DNA from: CAYWGR01 sp964458015
Lineage (GTDB): Bacteria; Planctomycetota; Planctomycetia; Pirellulales; Thermoguttaceae
Reading direction: 5' to 3'
Length of the DNA stretch: 22,479 nt
Assembly (NCBI GenBank): GCA_964458015.1
Contig: CAYWGR010000090.1
Span: 1-22,479, forward strand
The position numbers were made by a program, and so were the translations under genes. The notes under the pieces are model-generated. The model saw only the letters and a program-made list of their open reading frames with translations. It ran no database searches and was not told the origin of the DNA. This document shows, in pieces, positions 8,876 through 17,036 of this stretch (the stretch's first letter is position 1; each line of letters opens with the position of its first letter).

Positions 8876-9901
8876 TTAAAACCGGCTGCCGTCTATGGGT
8901 TGCCCGTCCTTGCGATTGCCTAGGCGGCGGTAGACTTCGCCATCGATCGAGTAACTGATTGCATGAATGGAACCATCGCAAAACGACATATTGAAACCGC
9001 CGGCATGGACGCTGCCGAACCATTGTACCTCGTTGCCTTCCAAGGTGGGCGTCGATCGGTCTTGCACAGGCAGATTGTTTACAGTGCCGGAACTGTCGGT
9101 AACACTGCCTTTATAGCCGGTCCAACGCAACAAATCGTTATCACCGCCGCAATACATCGTGTTTTTGTCACCTCCATTTTTACCGTCGGTGTAATGGTCT
9201 CTGTTAGCATACTTTTCGCCGATGAGGAACGTATTGCTGGCTCCATCACGGATATCCGCTAAAGTTACTTGGCTTCGTTGGTGAGAAATGCCGGTTTGCC
9301 TTGACATATCATCCCAGTTGGAATTTTTCTTCATGTCGGCATCCGAGAAGTCGGTGGGTAGAACTTTGTGCCATTGTGCATAATCTCCCGCATTCATCGC
9401 GTAGTCGCTTCGTGCGACCGAAGCAATTTGGGCATCATTGGTCAATTTGAATTTGATACCATAGCTGAACTGAAAAAGAACGGCCGGCCGGCGACTGGGA
9501 CAATTCAGGATGGATATCGGCGTGCCAAGCCGCTTTACGTTGGCATCTTCGATCGACATGTCGCTGCCGCCGGCACCCAAGTCACGCAAAGATTGCTGTT
9601 CGATGTAGGGCAGGATATTGTAGATCCAACCGCCTGGCTGGCTCTTGCCGAACCCGCGGTCGGGATGTCCAAGCCACGCCTGATTCCAACCTCCAGTCGG
9701 GAAAAACTGCTGCGATGATTCGTGACTCATGGCGGCCAATGCCAACTGTTTGACATGGTTGCCGCATTGTATACGACGAGCGGCTTCCCGGGCAGCTTGC
9801 ACTGCCGGCAACAACAGCCCCATCAAAATGCTAATAATCGTGATAACGACCAGCAATTCCACAAGGGTAAAAGCAGCCGATTTGTGGAGGATGCCTTTCA
9901 T
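8876..9901 (-). CDS. DUF1559 domain protein with type IV prepilin-like N-terminus
   Basis: A 341-residue member of the planctomycete DUF1559 family. The N-terminus FTLVELLVVITIISILMGLL is a prepilin cleavage/methylation and membrane segment, with the expected cut after Ala10 (AAFTLVE). AVQAAREAARR follows, then the family block PGGWIYNILPYIEQQ. The C-terminal H-X9-DG motif is present as VHAGGFNMSFCDGSIHAI. The family is thought to be exported by a pseudopilin-type route and to be surface-associated; its function is unknown. The gene ends 23 bp before the FixJ-like regulator and could share its transcript. Its start (ATG 9901) is fixed by the prepilin leader. Confidence 0.95.
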   Translation of the reverse strand: MKGILHKSAAFTLVELLVVITIISILMGLLLPAVQAAREAARRIQCGNHVKQLALAAMSHESSQQFFPTGGWNQAWLGHPDRGFGKSQPGGWIYNILPYIEQQSLRDLGAGGSDMSIEDANVKRLGTPISILNCPSRRPAVLFQFSYGIKFKLTNDAQIASVARSDYAMNAGDYAQWHKVLPTDFSDADMKKNSNWDDMSRQTGISHQRSQVTLADIRDGASNTFLIGEKYANRDHYTDGKNGGDKNTMYCGGDNDLLRWTGYKGSVTDSSGTVNNLPVQDRSTPTLEGNEVQWFGSVHAGGFNMSFCDGSIHAISYSIDGEVYRRLGNRKDGQPIDGSRF

Positions 9902-10373
9902 TTACGGCCTATCTGCACCAAACCAGGCGGGGGACTTATGCCGAGGTACACAAGCAGTATAGAGACTGTTGCGGCACTATGCAACCAGAAAGAAATTGCA
10001 TTGCGAAAATAGAAAAAGCTTTTGGAAAAATCATCCAGAACGTAGTGAACAAGCTCGTCGGCCCTTCCCAAGGATTCGTGAGCCGATAAAAGATCCTTCG
10101 CTACGCCCTGGATGATATTTTTACCCCGCCGGACTCCGCAAATTCCGCCCCACTACGTCCTTCGGGGATTGCCGTAGTTTCTGTTGCGGAAAGCCAAATT
10201 GTCATTCTGGGCGCAGCGAAGAATCTCGTAAAATACGGAAGATTCTTCGCTGCACTCAGAATGACTCCTGGCCTACGGCGTTTCCGCAACAGGAAATGCA
10301 GTCGAACAAAGTTCCCCTCTTCTCAAGCATTTATTCACATAAACGAGTCTGGCAACGATATTCTCGATGGATT
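9902..10373. other. Intergenic region between the DUF1559 and LEPRMML/dockerin genes
   Basis: A 472-bp gap. It contains the palindromic repeat at 10181-10292 and must hold the DUF1559 promoter near 9902-10100. A weak AGG-containing ribosome site is seen just before the DUF1559 start. No other gene or clear terminator was found. Confidence 0.7.
10181..10292. repeat. Nested palindromic intergenic repeat ('VILSAAKNL' type)
   Basis: Inner arms 10201-10226 and 10240-10265 are inverted copies matching at 24 of 26 bases, around a 13-base loop. Both contain GCAGCGAAGAATCT or its complement and end in GTCATTCTG. Outer arms CTGTTGCGGAAA (10181-10192) and TTTCCGCAACAG (10281-10292) are a perfect 12-bp inverted repeat. 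The sequence belongs to a widespread class of bacterial intergenic palindromes whose conceptual translation gives the recurrent spurious peptide VILSAAKNL...FFAAPRMT. A 62-codon minus-strand frame (10289-10101) here is exactly that artefact. It lies downstream of the LEPRMML gene. No mobility gene is adjacent. Confidence 0.85.
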
Positions 10374-11711
10374 TCAAATAGTGACCACCAAACATTCTGC
10401 CACTTCCGACGCAATACCGTGGGGATCCTTCGTTTCTGCCGAAGCGATCCCTCCTTCAAGGCCGACAAGCTGGACGGATATGGTGAAGACGCCATCCTCC
10501 CGCGTCACGGTCGTGCTAAGGTTGTAGCCTGCCAACACCCCGCCGAAGTGGATCACCATGCCAACCACGGAATCGTCTGGATCGGTAACCGCTCCCGTGA
10601 TCGTCCAGGTATTTTCAAAATCTAACATACAATAAAAATCCGTAATAAATGGAGCGTTGCTCGAATGTACGGCAAAGCTTGTCTCCACGATAAGACCGCC
10701 TGCGTCAACCGCGCGGATGGTAAGAATGGTGTCGCCATGAGCGTCTTCCACAAAGTCGATGCTCAGATGGCCCGTGGAATCAATCGACAGCGAGTCGAAC
10801 AGCGACGCATTCGTATTTCCCACGATCGAGTAGACCAAATCCGTCGAGGCGGTCTCCGCGTCTTGAAATAGACTGGATAGCGTTACGGCGTAGTCATCGT
10901 TATTGGTTGAATCAAAGAAGATATCCGCAATGCCGGCGGTCGTGGGAGCGTCATTCGTCATGCCCGCCGGATTGCCGCTGGGAAGCACCGTACAGAACCT
11001 TGCCGTTACTGCTGAGTAATCGCTTGTTTCGATGGCGCCGCTCCCATCCATGTCGTAATAGATGCTGTAGCCCGTTTCGCCGGCGCTCTTTCCGACTTTT
11101 TGATTGACATAAGCCGCATCCAAATAATTGACGTAATTATTGCGGTCTGCGTCGGCAGGCAGCGCGTTGATTCGGAATTCGAAATCCGCAACAGTCGTTC
11201 CATCACCCGATGCAAAGGTACTCGAACTAGTGGTCCATCCGCCAGACAAAGCCTCTCCGGTCGAAACGCTTACAACAGGATCCATGCCGTCAGCATCAAG
11301 GTCGAGCAGCAATTTATCCTTCGGAAGCGAGGCGCTCAGCGTCCATGTGGCAACATGCGTGGTCGAGTTATAGGAAAAATTGCTGAACGTATAGGCCGTT
11401 GTGTTCACGCCGCTTACGGAAAGGTCAGCGGCATCCACAACAACGTCTTCGCTGAACGTGATGTGGATCTGATTGATATTCGTCCAGGGAAGCGATTTAA
11501 GTTGGTTGGTGCCCGCTGGAATTGCATAACCGCCCGTCCCCAGGCCTGACGATTCCAGGAAAGATAGAAAGCTGGACGACCAGCCGGTGCTGGCAACATT
11601 GACCGCCGTGACCGATGGATGAGATAACATCATACGAGGTTCGAGGGGCTCCAGTCGCATACATCGGCGCTTCTGCATGGATCGTTGGCCAATAGTGCTG
11701 CAACTTCGCAT
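10374..11711 (-). CDS. Secreted surface protein with LEPRMML motif and dockerin-like domain
   Basis: A 445-residue exported protein. The basic N-terminus ends in LEPLEPRMMLS (about 20-30), the LEPR-XLL signature of planctomycete exoproteins. A beta-rich segment follows (about 75-150, INQIHITFSEDVVVDAADLS), often found before dockerins in this phylum. A dockerin-like pair of calcium loops comes next: DADRNNYVNYLDAA (about 187-200) and DMDGSGAIETSDYSAV (about 220-235). The rest (about 250-440) has cadherin/Ig-like stretches such as LSIDFVEDAHGDTILTIRAV and a CalX/PKD-like tail. The start at 11711 is chosen over the ATG at 11756 because AGGAG stands 8 bp before it. The dockerin is central rather than C-terminal. 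Function is probably surface attachment or assembly; the partner is unknown. Confidence 0.88.
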   Translation of the reverse strand: MRSCSTIGQRSMQKRRCMRLEPLEPRMMLSHPSVTAVNVASTGWSSSFLSFLESSGLGTGGYAIPAGTNQLKSLPWTNINQIHITFSEDVVVDAADLSVSGVNTTAYTFSNFSYNSTTHVATWTLSASLPKDKLLLDLDADGMDPVVSVSTGEALSGGWTTSSSTFASGDGTTVADFEFRINALPADADRNNYVNYLDAAYVNQKVGKSAGETGYSIYYDMDGSGAIETSDYSAVTARFCTVLPSGNPAGMTNDAPTTAGIADIFFDSTNNDDYAVTLSSLFQDAETASTDLVYSIVGNTNASLFDSLSIDSTGHLSIDFVEDAHGDTILTIRAVDAGGLIVETSFAVHSSNAPFITDFYCMLDFENTWTITGAVTDPDDSVVGMVIHFGGVLAGYNLSTTVTREDGVFTISVQLVGLEGGIASAETKDPHGIASEVAECLVVTI

Positions 11712-12175
11712 GATTACTTCTCCTGATTGAGTGACAATTTCACACATCCACGACAAACGGAAACGGCCATAGACAAATCCGACGAAAGGCGACTAAGAGA
11801 AAAACGCCTGGCCAATCAATCAATTGCAAAAAGTGCGCAAACCAGGGCGTTGGATCGACCAAGAAAACAACGATGCTGTTGAAACCGGCAGATGACTTTG
11901 ATCCTTTTGGGACAAAGTCGTATTGCAATTGTCGTGCCAGAGAGGCCGCAGTTAATGAAACTGCTTGATTTGCATCAGAAACAACATCAACGGCCGGATC
12001 TCATGTTGTTTTATATCAACAAATGCGGTGAATTTTCTTTTCACCACATCAGTCCACGAAACTAAAACCACGACCTCATCAGGATTTGAGAAAAGTGGAG
12101 CCGATACAAACTAGAAGTGCACTCGGCAAGTAACTTGCAGACGGCATGGTGGAATTGCCAAGAAAAAAAGAGGAG
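11712..12175. other. Intergenic region downstream of the kinase gene
   Basis: A 464-bp gap between the kinase stop and the LEPRMML start, both on the minus strand. A 9-bp stem with one G-U (TGTGGTGAA / TTCACCGCA on the minus strand, about 12024-12048) lies 130 bp past the kinase stop, but no T-run follows, so it is only a weak terminator candidate. The promoter of the LEPRMML gene must be here; no convincing -35/-10 pair was found. Confidence 0.5.
11720..11724 (-). promoter_or_regulatory. Shine-Dalgarno fixing the start of the LEPRMML gene
   Basis: AGGAG on the minus strand, 8 bases before the ATG at 11711. No comparable site precedes the in-frame ATG at 11756, so the shorter protein is preferred. 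Confidence 0.7.
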
Positions 12176-14374
12176 CTAGTGTGCTCCAAGCGGATCCAAG
12201 ATACGCACAATCTCCGGCGGCGTAACGGCCGCAACGGGCCTTTTCAATGCCTCGTGAAAGGCTTTTTCTTTTTGCAATACCAAGAATAGCCTCTCTGAAG
12301 TGAATACCTCCGGCTTGCAACCGAGTTCCACAGCTTTTGCCACATACATGATCGCAGGCTGAATCAACGTCGGATCCTGTTTCGATGCCAGCGCATAACA
12401 TTCGGCAATCAGGCGATACAAGTCGGCCGTGGGAGGTCCGATTTCAATGGCTCTCGCTGCATGAAAGAACATTGTTTTTGGAATCGGTTTCCCTTTGATG
12501 GCGCGTTGCAGAATGATCGCCAACATATTGTAATGGGCAGCCTGCATGTTATCGTCGAGCAATAGAGCCTGCTGGATAGATTTCTCGGCACTGTCAATCT
12601 CGGCGAGCGTTTGGTAGCAAAAGCCGATATTGTTGTGCATTAAAGCCGGCGACTTATAACCTGCCTTCAACGCCGTTTCATACATGAGGATTGCCGGTCT
12701 AGGGTATTGTCCGCGGTTCAAACAATATCCCTCGCAGGCTTTGATAGTCGGATCGGGATTCAACCGGAAAGCCGAACTATAATCTCTACTGGCTAAGAGA
12801 AACTCTCCCTTGCGGTGGAACGCTCGCGCGCGGGCAAATAGCGCGTCGCTGGAAGTCGGATCCTCGTTAATCGCATTGTTTAAGTAATTGATGGCAAGCG
12901 TATATTGCCCCTGATCGATGCAATCTAGCCCAAGTTGTAATTGGCGATTGGCGTAAGTGGGGCGCAATGCAAAAAACATCGCTATCGCAAAAACCATCAA
13001 CAACAATAACACCCCAACACCACTGCAAATACGAGGATGATTCCGCATCCAACGACGTGATCGACGAGTCGCGGAAAGCTCTTGGCGCAGCAAATCGGCC
13101 AGTTGTCGTGCGGTTTGAGGGCGATGTTCGGGATCGAATTCCAAACAACTTTCCACCAACCGGGCCAAATGTCCATCGACCTGGCTGTTCCGCTCTTGAA
13201 TGGGTTGCGGCCCCTTTTTTTGCTGTTGGAGCAACTGGTCGGCGATCTCTTTGAGAGGACGTTCGCAAGGGAGCGGCCGAAAGGGAAGCATTCCGGTAAG
13301 GAGTTCATACAAGATAACGCCCAGGGAGAACAAATCCGACCGAGGATCATAATGCCGGGCATGAGATTCCCCTTTGACGCAAACGAGGTACGCCAATTCT
13401 TCCGGGGCCATATAGGGCAACGTACCGCCGATCTTCCATTCCGGAATTCCTGCATTCACCGAGAGATTGAAATCCAGCAACAGAGGCTTGCCGTCGGAAG
13501 CCATCAATACGTTGGACGGCTTCAGATCCCGATGATAGATTCCACGTCCATGAGAATGGGCAAGCGCATCGGCCAACTGGCAGGCAAGATAAATGATGCC
13601 GTTGACGTACGAACCCTTGCGGAGAATGAGAGCAGGAAGGGACGATTCCAAAAGGTTCAGGCCGTTATCGGCCGATGCAACTGCCTCTAAAATCGCTCGC
13701 GCCTGCAAGGGAGGATGCCCCTTGTGAAACCCTTGATCCAACAGATGGCAAAGAGTTGCCTGTCCCATGTAGGGCATGCATATCGCCGCCAAGCCAGTGG
13801 CTTCATCTTCCTGGAGCGAGTAAACCGGCACGATGTTGGGATGCTGCAACTTGCCGAGAATTTCCGCCTCTCCCCCGGCATGTGGCGCAATTTTCACAAC
13901 AATCTGCCGGCCGCCTAAGGCCGGTTCGGTCGCCAAAAAAACCCGACCAAAGGCGCCACGGCCGATCTCGGCAATTAGTTCAAAGTGCAGGAAATGATCT
14001 CCGGCTTCCGGCCAGAGCATATTTTCCTGTAATGCCTGTAGTTCAGGATCCTGGGAAAGCAAGCTATGAACTTCGATCAACAGATGGAGTGATCGTTGGA
14101 GAGATGGAAAACGCTTTGCAAATGTCTGGGCATCCAACGGCTCTCCCGACTCCAGCCGCAGTCGATATTCCGTGTAGGCCAAGTCGAGCACGACCGTACG
14201 ATATTGGTGTAATTCCGGGTGGACCGCCAAAGCGGCCGTGACATCCGGAGTTTCTCCTTGTCGCCAACGTTTTTTGATTGCATTGGCGATTAGGTTGGTG
14301 CCCCCAAGTCCGATGTTCTCATGGTCAAGATTGACCGTGGAGACAGCTCGGATCGTGGATGATTCTGTGGTCAT
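12176..14374 (-). CDS. Membrane Ser/Thr protein kinase with C-terminal TPR repeats
   Basis: A 732-residue Hanks-type kinase. After an N-terminal region of about 130 residues comes the kinase fold: glycine loop IGRGAFGRVF (137-146), ATP lysine Lys161 (QIVVKIAP), catalytic loop HRDLKPSNVL (281-290), then DFN (301-303) instead of DFG, GGTLPYMAPEE (activation segment end) and SDLFSLGVILYELLTGMLPF. A single membrane helix covers about 450-470 (VGVLLLLMVFAIAMFFAL). Tetratricopeptide-like repeats fill about 474-700, starting NRQLQLGLDCIDQGQYTLAI. The metal-binding Asp301 is kept, so activity is expected. The ATG overlaps the stop of the ECF sigma gene (ATGA, 14371-14374). Kinase plus ECF sigma pairs are common in planctomycetes, where phosphorylation is thought to control the sigma factor; which domain senses the signal is not known. 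Confidence 0.94.
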   Translation of the reverse strand: MTTESSTIRAVSTVNLDHENIGLGGTNLIANAIKKRWRQGETPDVTAALAVHPELHQYRTVVLDLAYTEYRLRLESGEPLDAQTFAKRFPSLQRSLHLLIEVHSLLSQDPELQALQENMLWPEAGDHFLHFELIAEIGRGAFGRVFLATEPALGGRQIVVKIAPHAGGEAEILGKLQHPNIVPVYSLQEDEATGLAAICMPYMGQATLCHLLDQGFHKGHPPLQARAILEAVASADNGLNLLESSLPALILRKGSYVNGIIYLACQLADALAHSHGRGIYHRDLKPSNVLMASDGKPLLLDFNLSVNAGIPEWKIGGTLPYMAPEELAYLVCVKGESHARHYDPRSDLFSLGVILYELLTGMLPFRPLPCERPLKEIADQLLQQQKKGPQPIQERNSQVDGHLARLVESCLEFDPEHRPQTARQLADLLRQELSATRRSRRWMRNHPRICSGVGVLLLLMVFAIAMFFALRPTYANRQLQLGLDCIDQGQYTLAINYLNNAINEDPTSSDALFARARAFHRKGEFLLASRDYSSAFRLNPDPTIKACEGYCLNRGQYPRPAILMYETALKAGYKSPALMHNNIGFCYQTLAEIDSAEKSIQQALLLDDNMQAAHYNMLAIILQRAIKGKPIPKTMFFHAARAIEIGPPTADLYRLIAECYALASKQDPTLIQPAIMYVAKAVELGCKPEVFTSERLFLVLQKEKAFHEALKRPVAAVTPPEIVRILDPLGAH

Positions 14375-14961
14375 ACGTCAGCCGAGTCGAAAAGCTTCTT
14401 CAAAAAGCGACGCACGGTACGTTCATCAAGATGAAGGGCATCGGCAACCTGCTGGTTGGTATATCCCTGCAATCGAAGTTGGATGATCTGCCGATAATGT
14501 TGCGGTTGGTCTTGAAGCAAACGATCCCATTGCTCGCGAGCAATCGCCAAATCCACCGGGGCCGGCTGGCGGCTTGGCATGTCCGCACCGCCTTTGGCCT
14601 GAAGTTGATCCAGAGATTGCTCATGCTGGATATTATACTTTTCGGTCATCAGACGGCGACGAATCTCCATCCCGACCTTATTTTTCGCCATCGTGGTAAG
14701 ATATGCCGCCAATTCTTCGGGATGGTCGAATCGGTCGAGTTTGCCGCGCGCGTGAAAAAATGAGTTCCAGACAATCTGGACAAAATCTAACGAGTCGAAC
14801 TTGGACCGCATTTTTTCGTTGAGCGCCCGGCGAACTGCCCGGCGTATCGACTCGCCATACTGGTTTACCAGATCCCAAGCGGCTTCTTCCGAACCTTCAC
14901 GTACCCGACGTATGAGGTCGCGAAAGGTATCGTCGGTTTCCCCTATCGTATGTTGACTCAT
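14371..14961 (-). CDS. ECF-type RNA polymerase sigma factor coupled to a Ser/Thr kinase
   Basis: A 196-residue sigma factor of the planctomycete ECF kind. Region 2 is seen at about 20-95 (AAWDLVNQYGESIRRAVRRA, SLDFVQIVWNSFFHA, ELAAYLTTMAKNKVGMEIRR). Region 4 is at about 140-192, ending in a helix-turn-helix (YRQIIQLRLQGYTNQQVADA, LHLDERTVRRFLKKLF). No separate anti-sigma gene is present. The downstream kinase overlaps by four bases, so the two are very likely made together and the kinase probably controls this sigma factor. The gene starts 66 bp after the PEP-CTERM stop on the same strand, and a 15-bp palindrome lies in that gap. Confidence 0.94.
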   Translation of the reverse strand: MSQHTIGETDDTFRDLIRRVREGSEEAAWDLVNQYGESIRRAVRRALNEKMRSKFDSLDFVQIVWNSFFHARGKLDRFDHPEELAAYLTTMAKNKVGMEIRRRLMTEKYNIQHEQSLDQLQAKGGADMPSRQPAPVDLAIAREQWDRLLQDQPQHYRQIIQLRLQGYTNQQVADALHLDERTVRRFLKKLFDSADV

Positions 14962-15017
14962 CGGTTTGAACCACCAATCTTAAACAATTGACGTGCATAG
15001 GAATCATTGCCCGCTTG

Positions 15018-15032
15018 TTTGATTGAATCAAA
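15018..15032. promoter_or_regulatory. 15-bp perfect palindrome upstream of the ECF sigma gene
   Basis: TTTGATT-G-AATCAAA, two 7-base arms around a single base, 57 bp before the sigma start codon and overlapping the stop codon of the PEP-CTERM gene. The size and symmetry suit an operator for a dimeric regulator, but an AT-rich palindrome of this size could arise by chance. Confidence 0.3.
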
Positions 15033-15780
15033 GTTCATTTGCATTATCAGGTGCAAGTGAGTCGTGAGACGCCCCTAACGGCCCTTTCCGGACGGCATTC
15101 AAAGCGACTCCCACGATGAATATCAATGCACCCGAAAGCAAAAGCCAGGCGCTGGAAGGTTCTGGAATAATCGACACGGAACCGATAACAACAGGATCGC
15201 CTCCAAAAGCCATTCCCTCGAACGCCCACCGACCAATATCAGCATATGTATACCAGCAAGAACCAATGGTGACAGACTCATTATCGCCATTATCAAGATC
15301 GGCATCAGGTAGAACTGCAATATCAAATCGACCTTTTGCAGTCGCTGACACAGCCAGTTCCAACTGCAACAGATTTTTACCTTCCGCCGGCGCCTCTATT
15401 CCATCGCCCGAATCGGTCCACCCAACAATTGGACCTATGGAGTTGGACGCCGTGGGATAGCCGGTCACCCCATCATACTCGGTATTATCGAAAAAGCTAT
15501 TCAAAACCCCATCGAATATGTAACCCGAAGGTTGACTGGCGCTTTTGAAACGGATTCCCGTCGCACCATCGATAGGGATAAGGGTACATACCATTTGCCA
15601 CCCCGAAGGCTGAGCAAGATTCGATTTATCCGTGCTTGCAACTTGGATCATGAAAGAACATATCTCATCAACACCGGCAGGCAAGCTTTTCGTTTCACCG
15701 ATAAGCTGTAAATTACCCTCCGCAGATGCGATTTGCCCAGCCCAAAGGAAGGCAAATAGGAATAGCATAATTTTTTGCAT
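15028..15780 (-). CDS. PEP-CTERM sorting domain protein, small secreted
   Basis: A 250-residue exported protein. The signal peptide is MQKIMLFLFAFLWAGQIASA with a likely cut before Glu21. The body is beta-rich and resembles planctomycete PEP-CTERM proteins of unknown role (SGWQMVCTLIPIDGATGIRF, then DIAVLPDADLDNGD). The C-terminus has PEPSSAWLLLSGALIFIVGV starting at residue 206, then a basic ARK cluster, the pattern recognised by exosortase for surface or exopolysaccharide-linked sorting. Unusually, about 19 more residues (GPLGASHDSLAPDNANEL) follow the basic cluster, where most family members stop. The start has GAGG 9 bp upstream. It is followed by the ECF sigma gene, 66 bp away on the same strand. 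Confidence 0.9.
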   Translation of the reverse strand: MQKIMLFLFAFLWAGQIASAEGNLQLIGETKSLPAGVDEICSFMIQVASTDKSNLAQPSGWQMVCTLIPIDGATGIRFKSASQPSGYIFDGVLNSFFDNTEYDGVTGYPTASNSIGPIVGWTDSGDGIEAPAEGKNLLQLELAVSATAKGRFDIAVLPDADLDNGDNESVTIGSCWYTYADIGRWAFEGMAFGGDPVVIGSVSIIPEPSSAWLLLSGALIFIVGVALNAVRKGPLGASHDSLAPDNANEL

Positions 15781-16173
15781 AACGCGCTGCCTCGCATAAA
15801 TGCCGGAAGGATAAAGGTTCTAGGTTCTTGCTACCCATTTTGACAATTATCGGGGGGGAATACAAGCATTTTGTTGACTACCCGCACCCTAGAAATAAAC
15901 TCCTGTTCGGATTGCATCCTCTTTTTTAGTTCAAATACCACCCATATCTACTAAAACAAGGCCCCCAATCCACTCTTGCGTATTACATTGCGTTCCTCTG
16001 TATGTACTAGCTTGGATTTATCGAGAAAAATATGCCCGGTTAAAACCACGTACTGCAATTACCTAAGTGGTGCTTGTATCGTCAATGAACCCAAGGGTAG
16101 ATCGACCGGCAATCGAATTATCCCGTTCATCAATCACCAGGCAAGGCAAAATATTACTGCAGAGGTTTTTATC
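15781..16173. other. Intergenic region, divergent promoters expected
   Basis: A 393-bp AT-rich gap between the minus-strand PEP-CTERM gene and the plus-strand 108-residue gene. TTGACT (15874-15879) and TAAACT (15896-15901) with a 16-bp spacer are a possible plus-strand promoter. A G7 run lies near 15852. The frame of the plus-strand gene is open back to an ATG at 15976, but that stretch does not look like protein coding. Confidence 0.4.
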
Positions 16174-16500
16174 GTGGGCATCAGTTATCGATGGGGATCC
16201 TGGGAAGAGCGGTGGCATAAGGGACATTTTTCCTGCGTCTTCGTCGAGGCGCACCCGAAATCAGATGGCATGATTCACGCCACGGGGCTCTATCGAGCAG
16301 TGGACGGCGAATGCTTTGACGACATCGATACCTTCGAGGACAAAATATCCGAGCGCATGGCCGCCGTCGGAGATGGCGCCGGAGGCGTGATGGTCAGAAA
16401 AGAATTCTCGGAGTTGCTTGCCATCATGCCGGCCTTCTTGCAAGAGATCTCCGAGCGTTTCGACGGCATATCAGAAATGGTGGCCGTGGAAAGCTTCTAA
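16174..16500 (+). CDS. Unrecognised 108-residue protein (GTG start)
   Basis: No family was recognised. The frame is open from an ATG at 15976, but the first 66 codons look non-coding (mixed, Cys- and Ser-rich). From VGISYRWGSWEERWHKGHFS onward the protein looks real, and GAGG lies 8 bases before a GTG at 16174, so that start is preferred. The product is acidic and probably cytoplasmic, with no signal peptide or membrane helix. It is rich in aromatic and charged residues at the start, with a mainly helical, amphipathic second half (FDDIDTFEDKISERMA, FSELLAIMPAFLQEISERFD). It stands alone, convergent with cutA. A hairpin lies 40 bp past its stop. Confidence 0.6.
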   Translation: MGISYRWGSWEERWHKGHFSCVFVEAHPKSDGMIHATGLYRAVDGECFDDIDTFEDKISERMAAVGDGAGGVMVRKEFSELLAIMPAFLQEISERFDGISEMVAVESF

Positions 16501-16539
16501 ATCGAACCGCGGAAAATCGAGTGCGCCGCAAACCTGCAA

Positions 16540-16591
16540 CCACACAATTGCCGGCGGTCGTTGCCTCGTGGGCAATTTCGCTGTTGTGTGG
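16540..16591. terminator. Hairpin between convergent genes
   Basis: CCACACAA (16540-16547) pairs with TTGTGTGG (16584-16591), and ATTGCC (16547-16552) with GGCAAT (16571-16576). An alternative inner stem is TTGCC/GGCAA (16561-16575). It lies between the stops of the 108-residue gene and cutA and may end both transcripts, but there is no clear T-run on either side. Confidence 0.4.
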
Positions 16592-16703
16592 ACCTATCTC
16601 GCCAGGCATTAGGCATTACAGAACAATTTGGCCATACTGCTTCTCGTTTGGTAAAAGCATGATCGCAACCGGGAATGCCTGCTCGGGTGGAACAAGAAAA
16701 GCG

Positions 16704-17036
16704 TTACTCTTGCGTGGATTCCGTCTCTTGTTCAAGCCATGCCAAATAGTCGGCGCTGCCGGCCAGCACGGGAAGGGCGAGAATTTCCGGTACTTCATAG
16801 GGGTGTATCTCGCGGATGGTTTGCTCGATGCGATCGAACAAATCGCCGCGACTTTTAATCCAACATTGCCATTCTTGAGCGGTTTCCATGGCGCCGCGCC
16901 AATGATAGATGCTGCTGATGGGGCCTACAATCTGGACGCAGGCCGCTAGACGCCGCTCGACCAGCACATGGGCAATCCGCTCGGCATCCTCGCGATGCTC
17001 GGCGGTCGTAACAACTTGAATGTATTGTTTAGACAT
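16704..17036 (-). CDS. cutA: Divalent-cation tolerance protein CutA
   Basis: A 110-residue member of the CutA1 family, small trimeric cytoplasmic proteins of ferredoxin-like fold linked to copper and divalent-metal tolerance; the exact role is unsettled. Family blocks are clear: QVVTTAEHREDAERIAHVLV at the N-terminus, RLAACVQIVGPISSIYHWRG in the middle with the conserved AACV and SxYxW, a WIKSR strand, then IREIHPYEVPEILALPVLAG and YLAWLEQE at the end. The length matches the family. The gene stands alone on the minus strand, divergent from the two-gene unit at 17378. Confidence 0.96.
   Translation of the reverse strand: MSKQYIQVVTTAEHREDAERIAHVLVERRLAACVQIVGPISSIYHWRGAMETAQEWQCWIKSRGDLFDRIEQTIREIHPYEVPEILALPVLAGSADYLAWLEQETESTQE

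Noticed and set aside
10101..10289. 62-codon minus-strand ORF with VILSAAKNL and FFAAPRMT
   Set aside because: This peptide is the known translation artefact of an intergenic palindrome, which is seen here as inverted repeats.
11740..11928. 62-codon minus-strand frame upstream of the LEPRMML gene
   Set aside because: It is short, overlaps the start region of the LEPRMML gene, and has no recognisable features.
16081..16091. GTCAATGAACC, matching the left end of the dispersed repeat
   Set aside because: Only 11 bases match. The central block and the right arm are absent, so it is not counted as a fourth copy.
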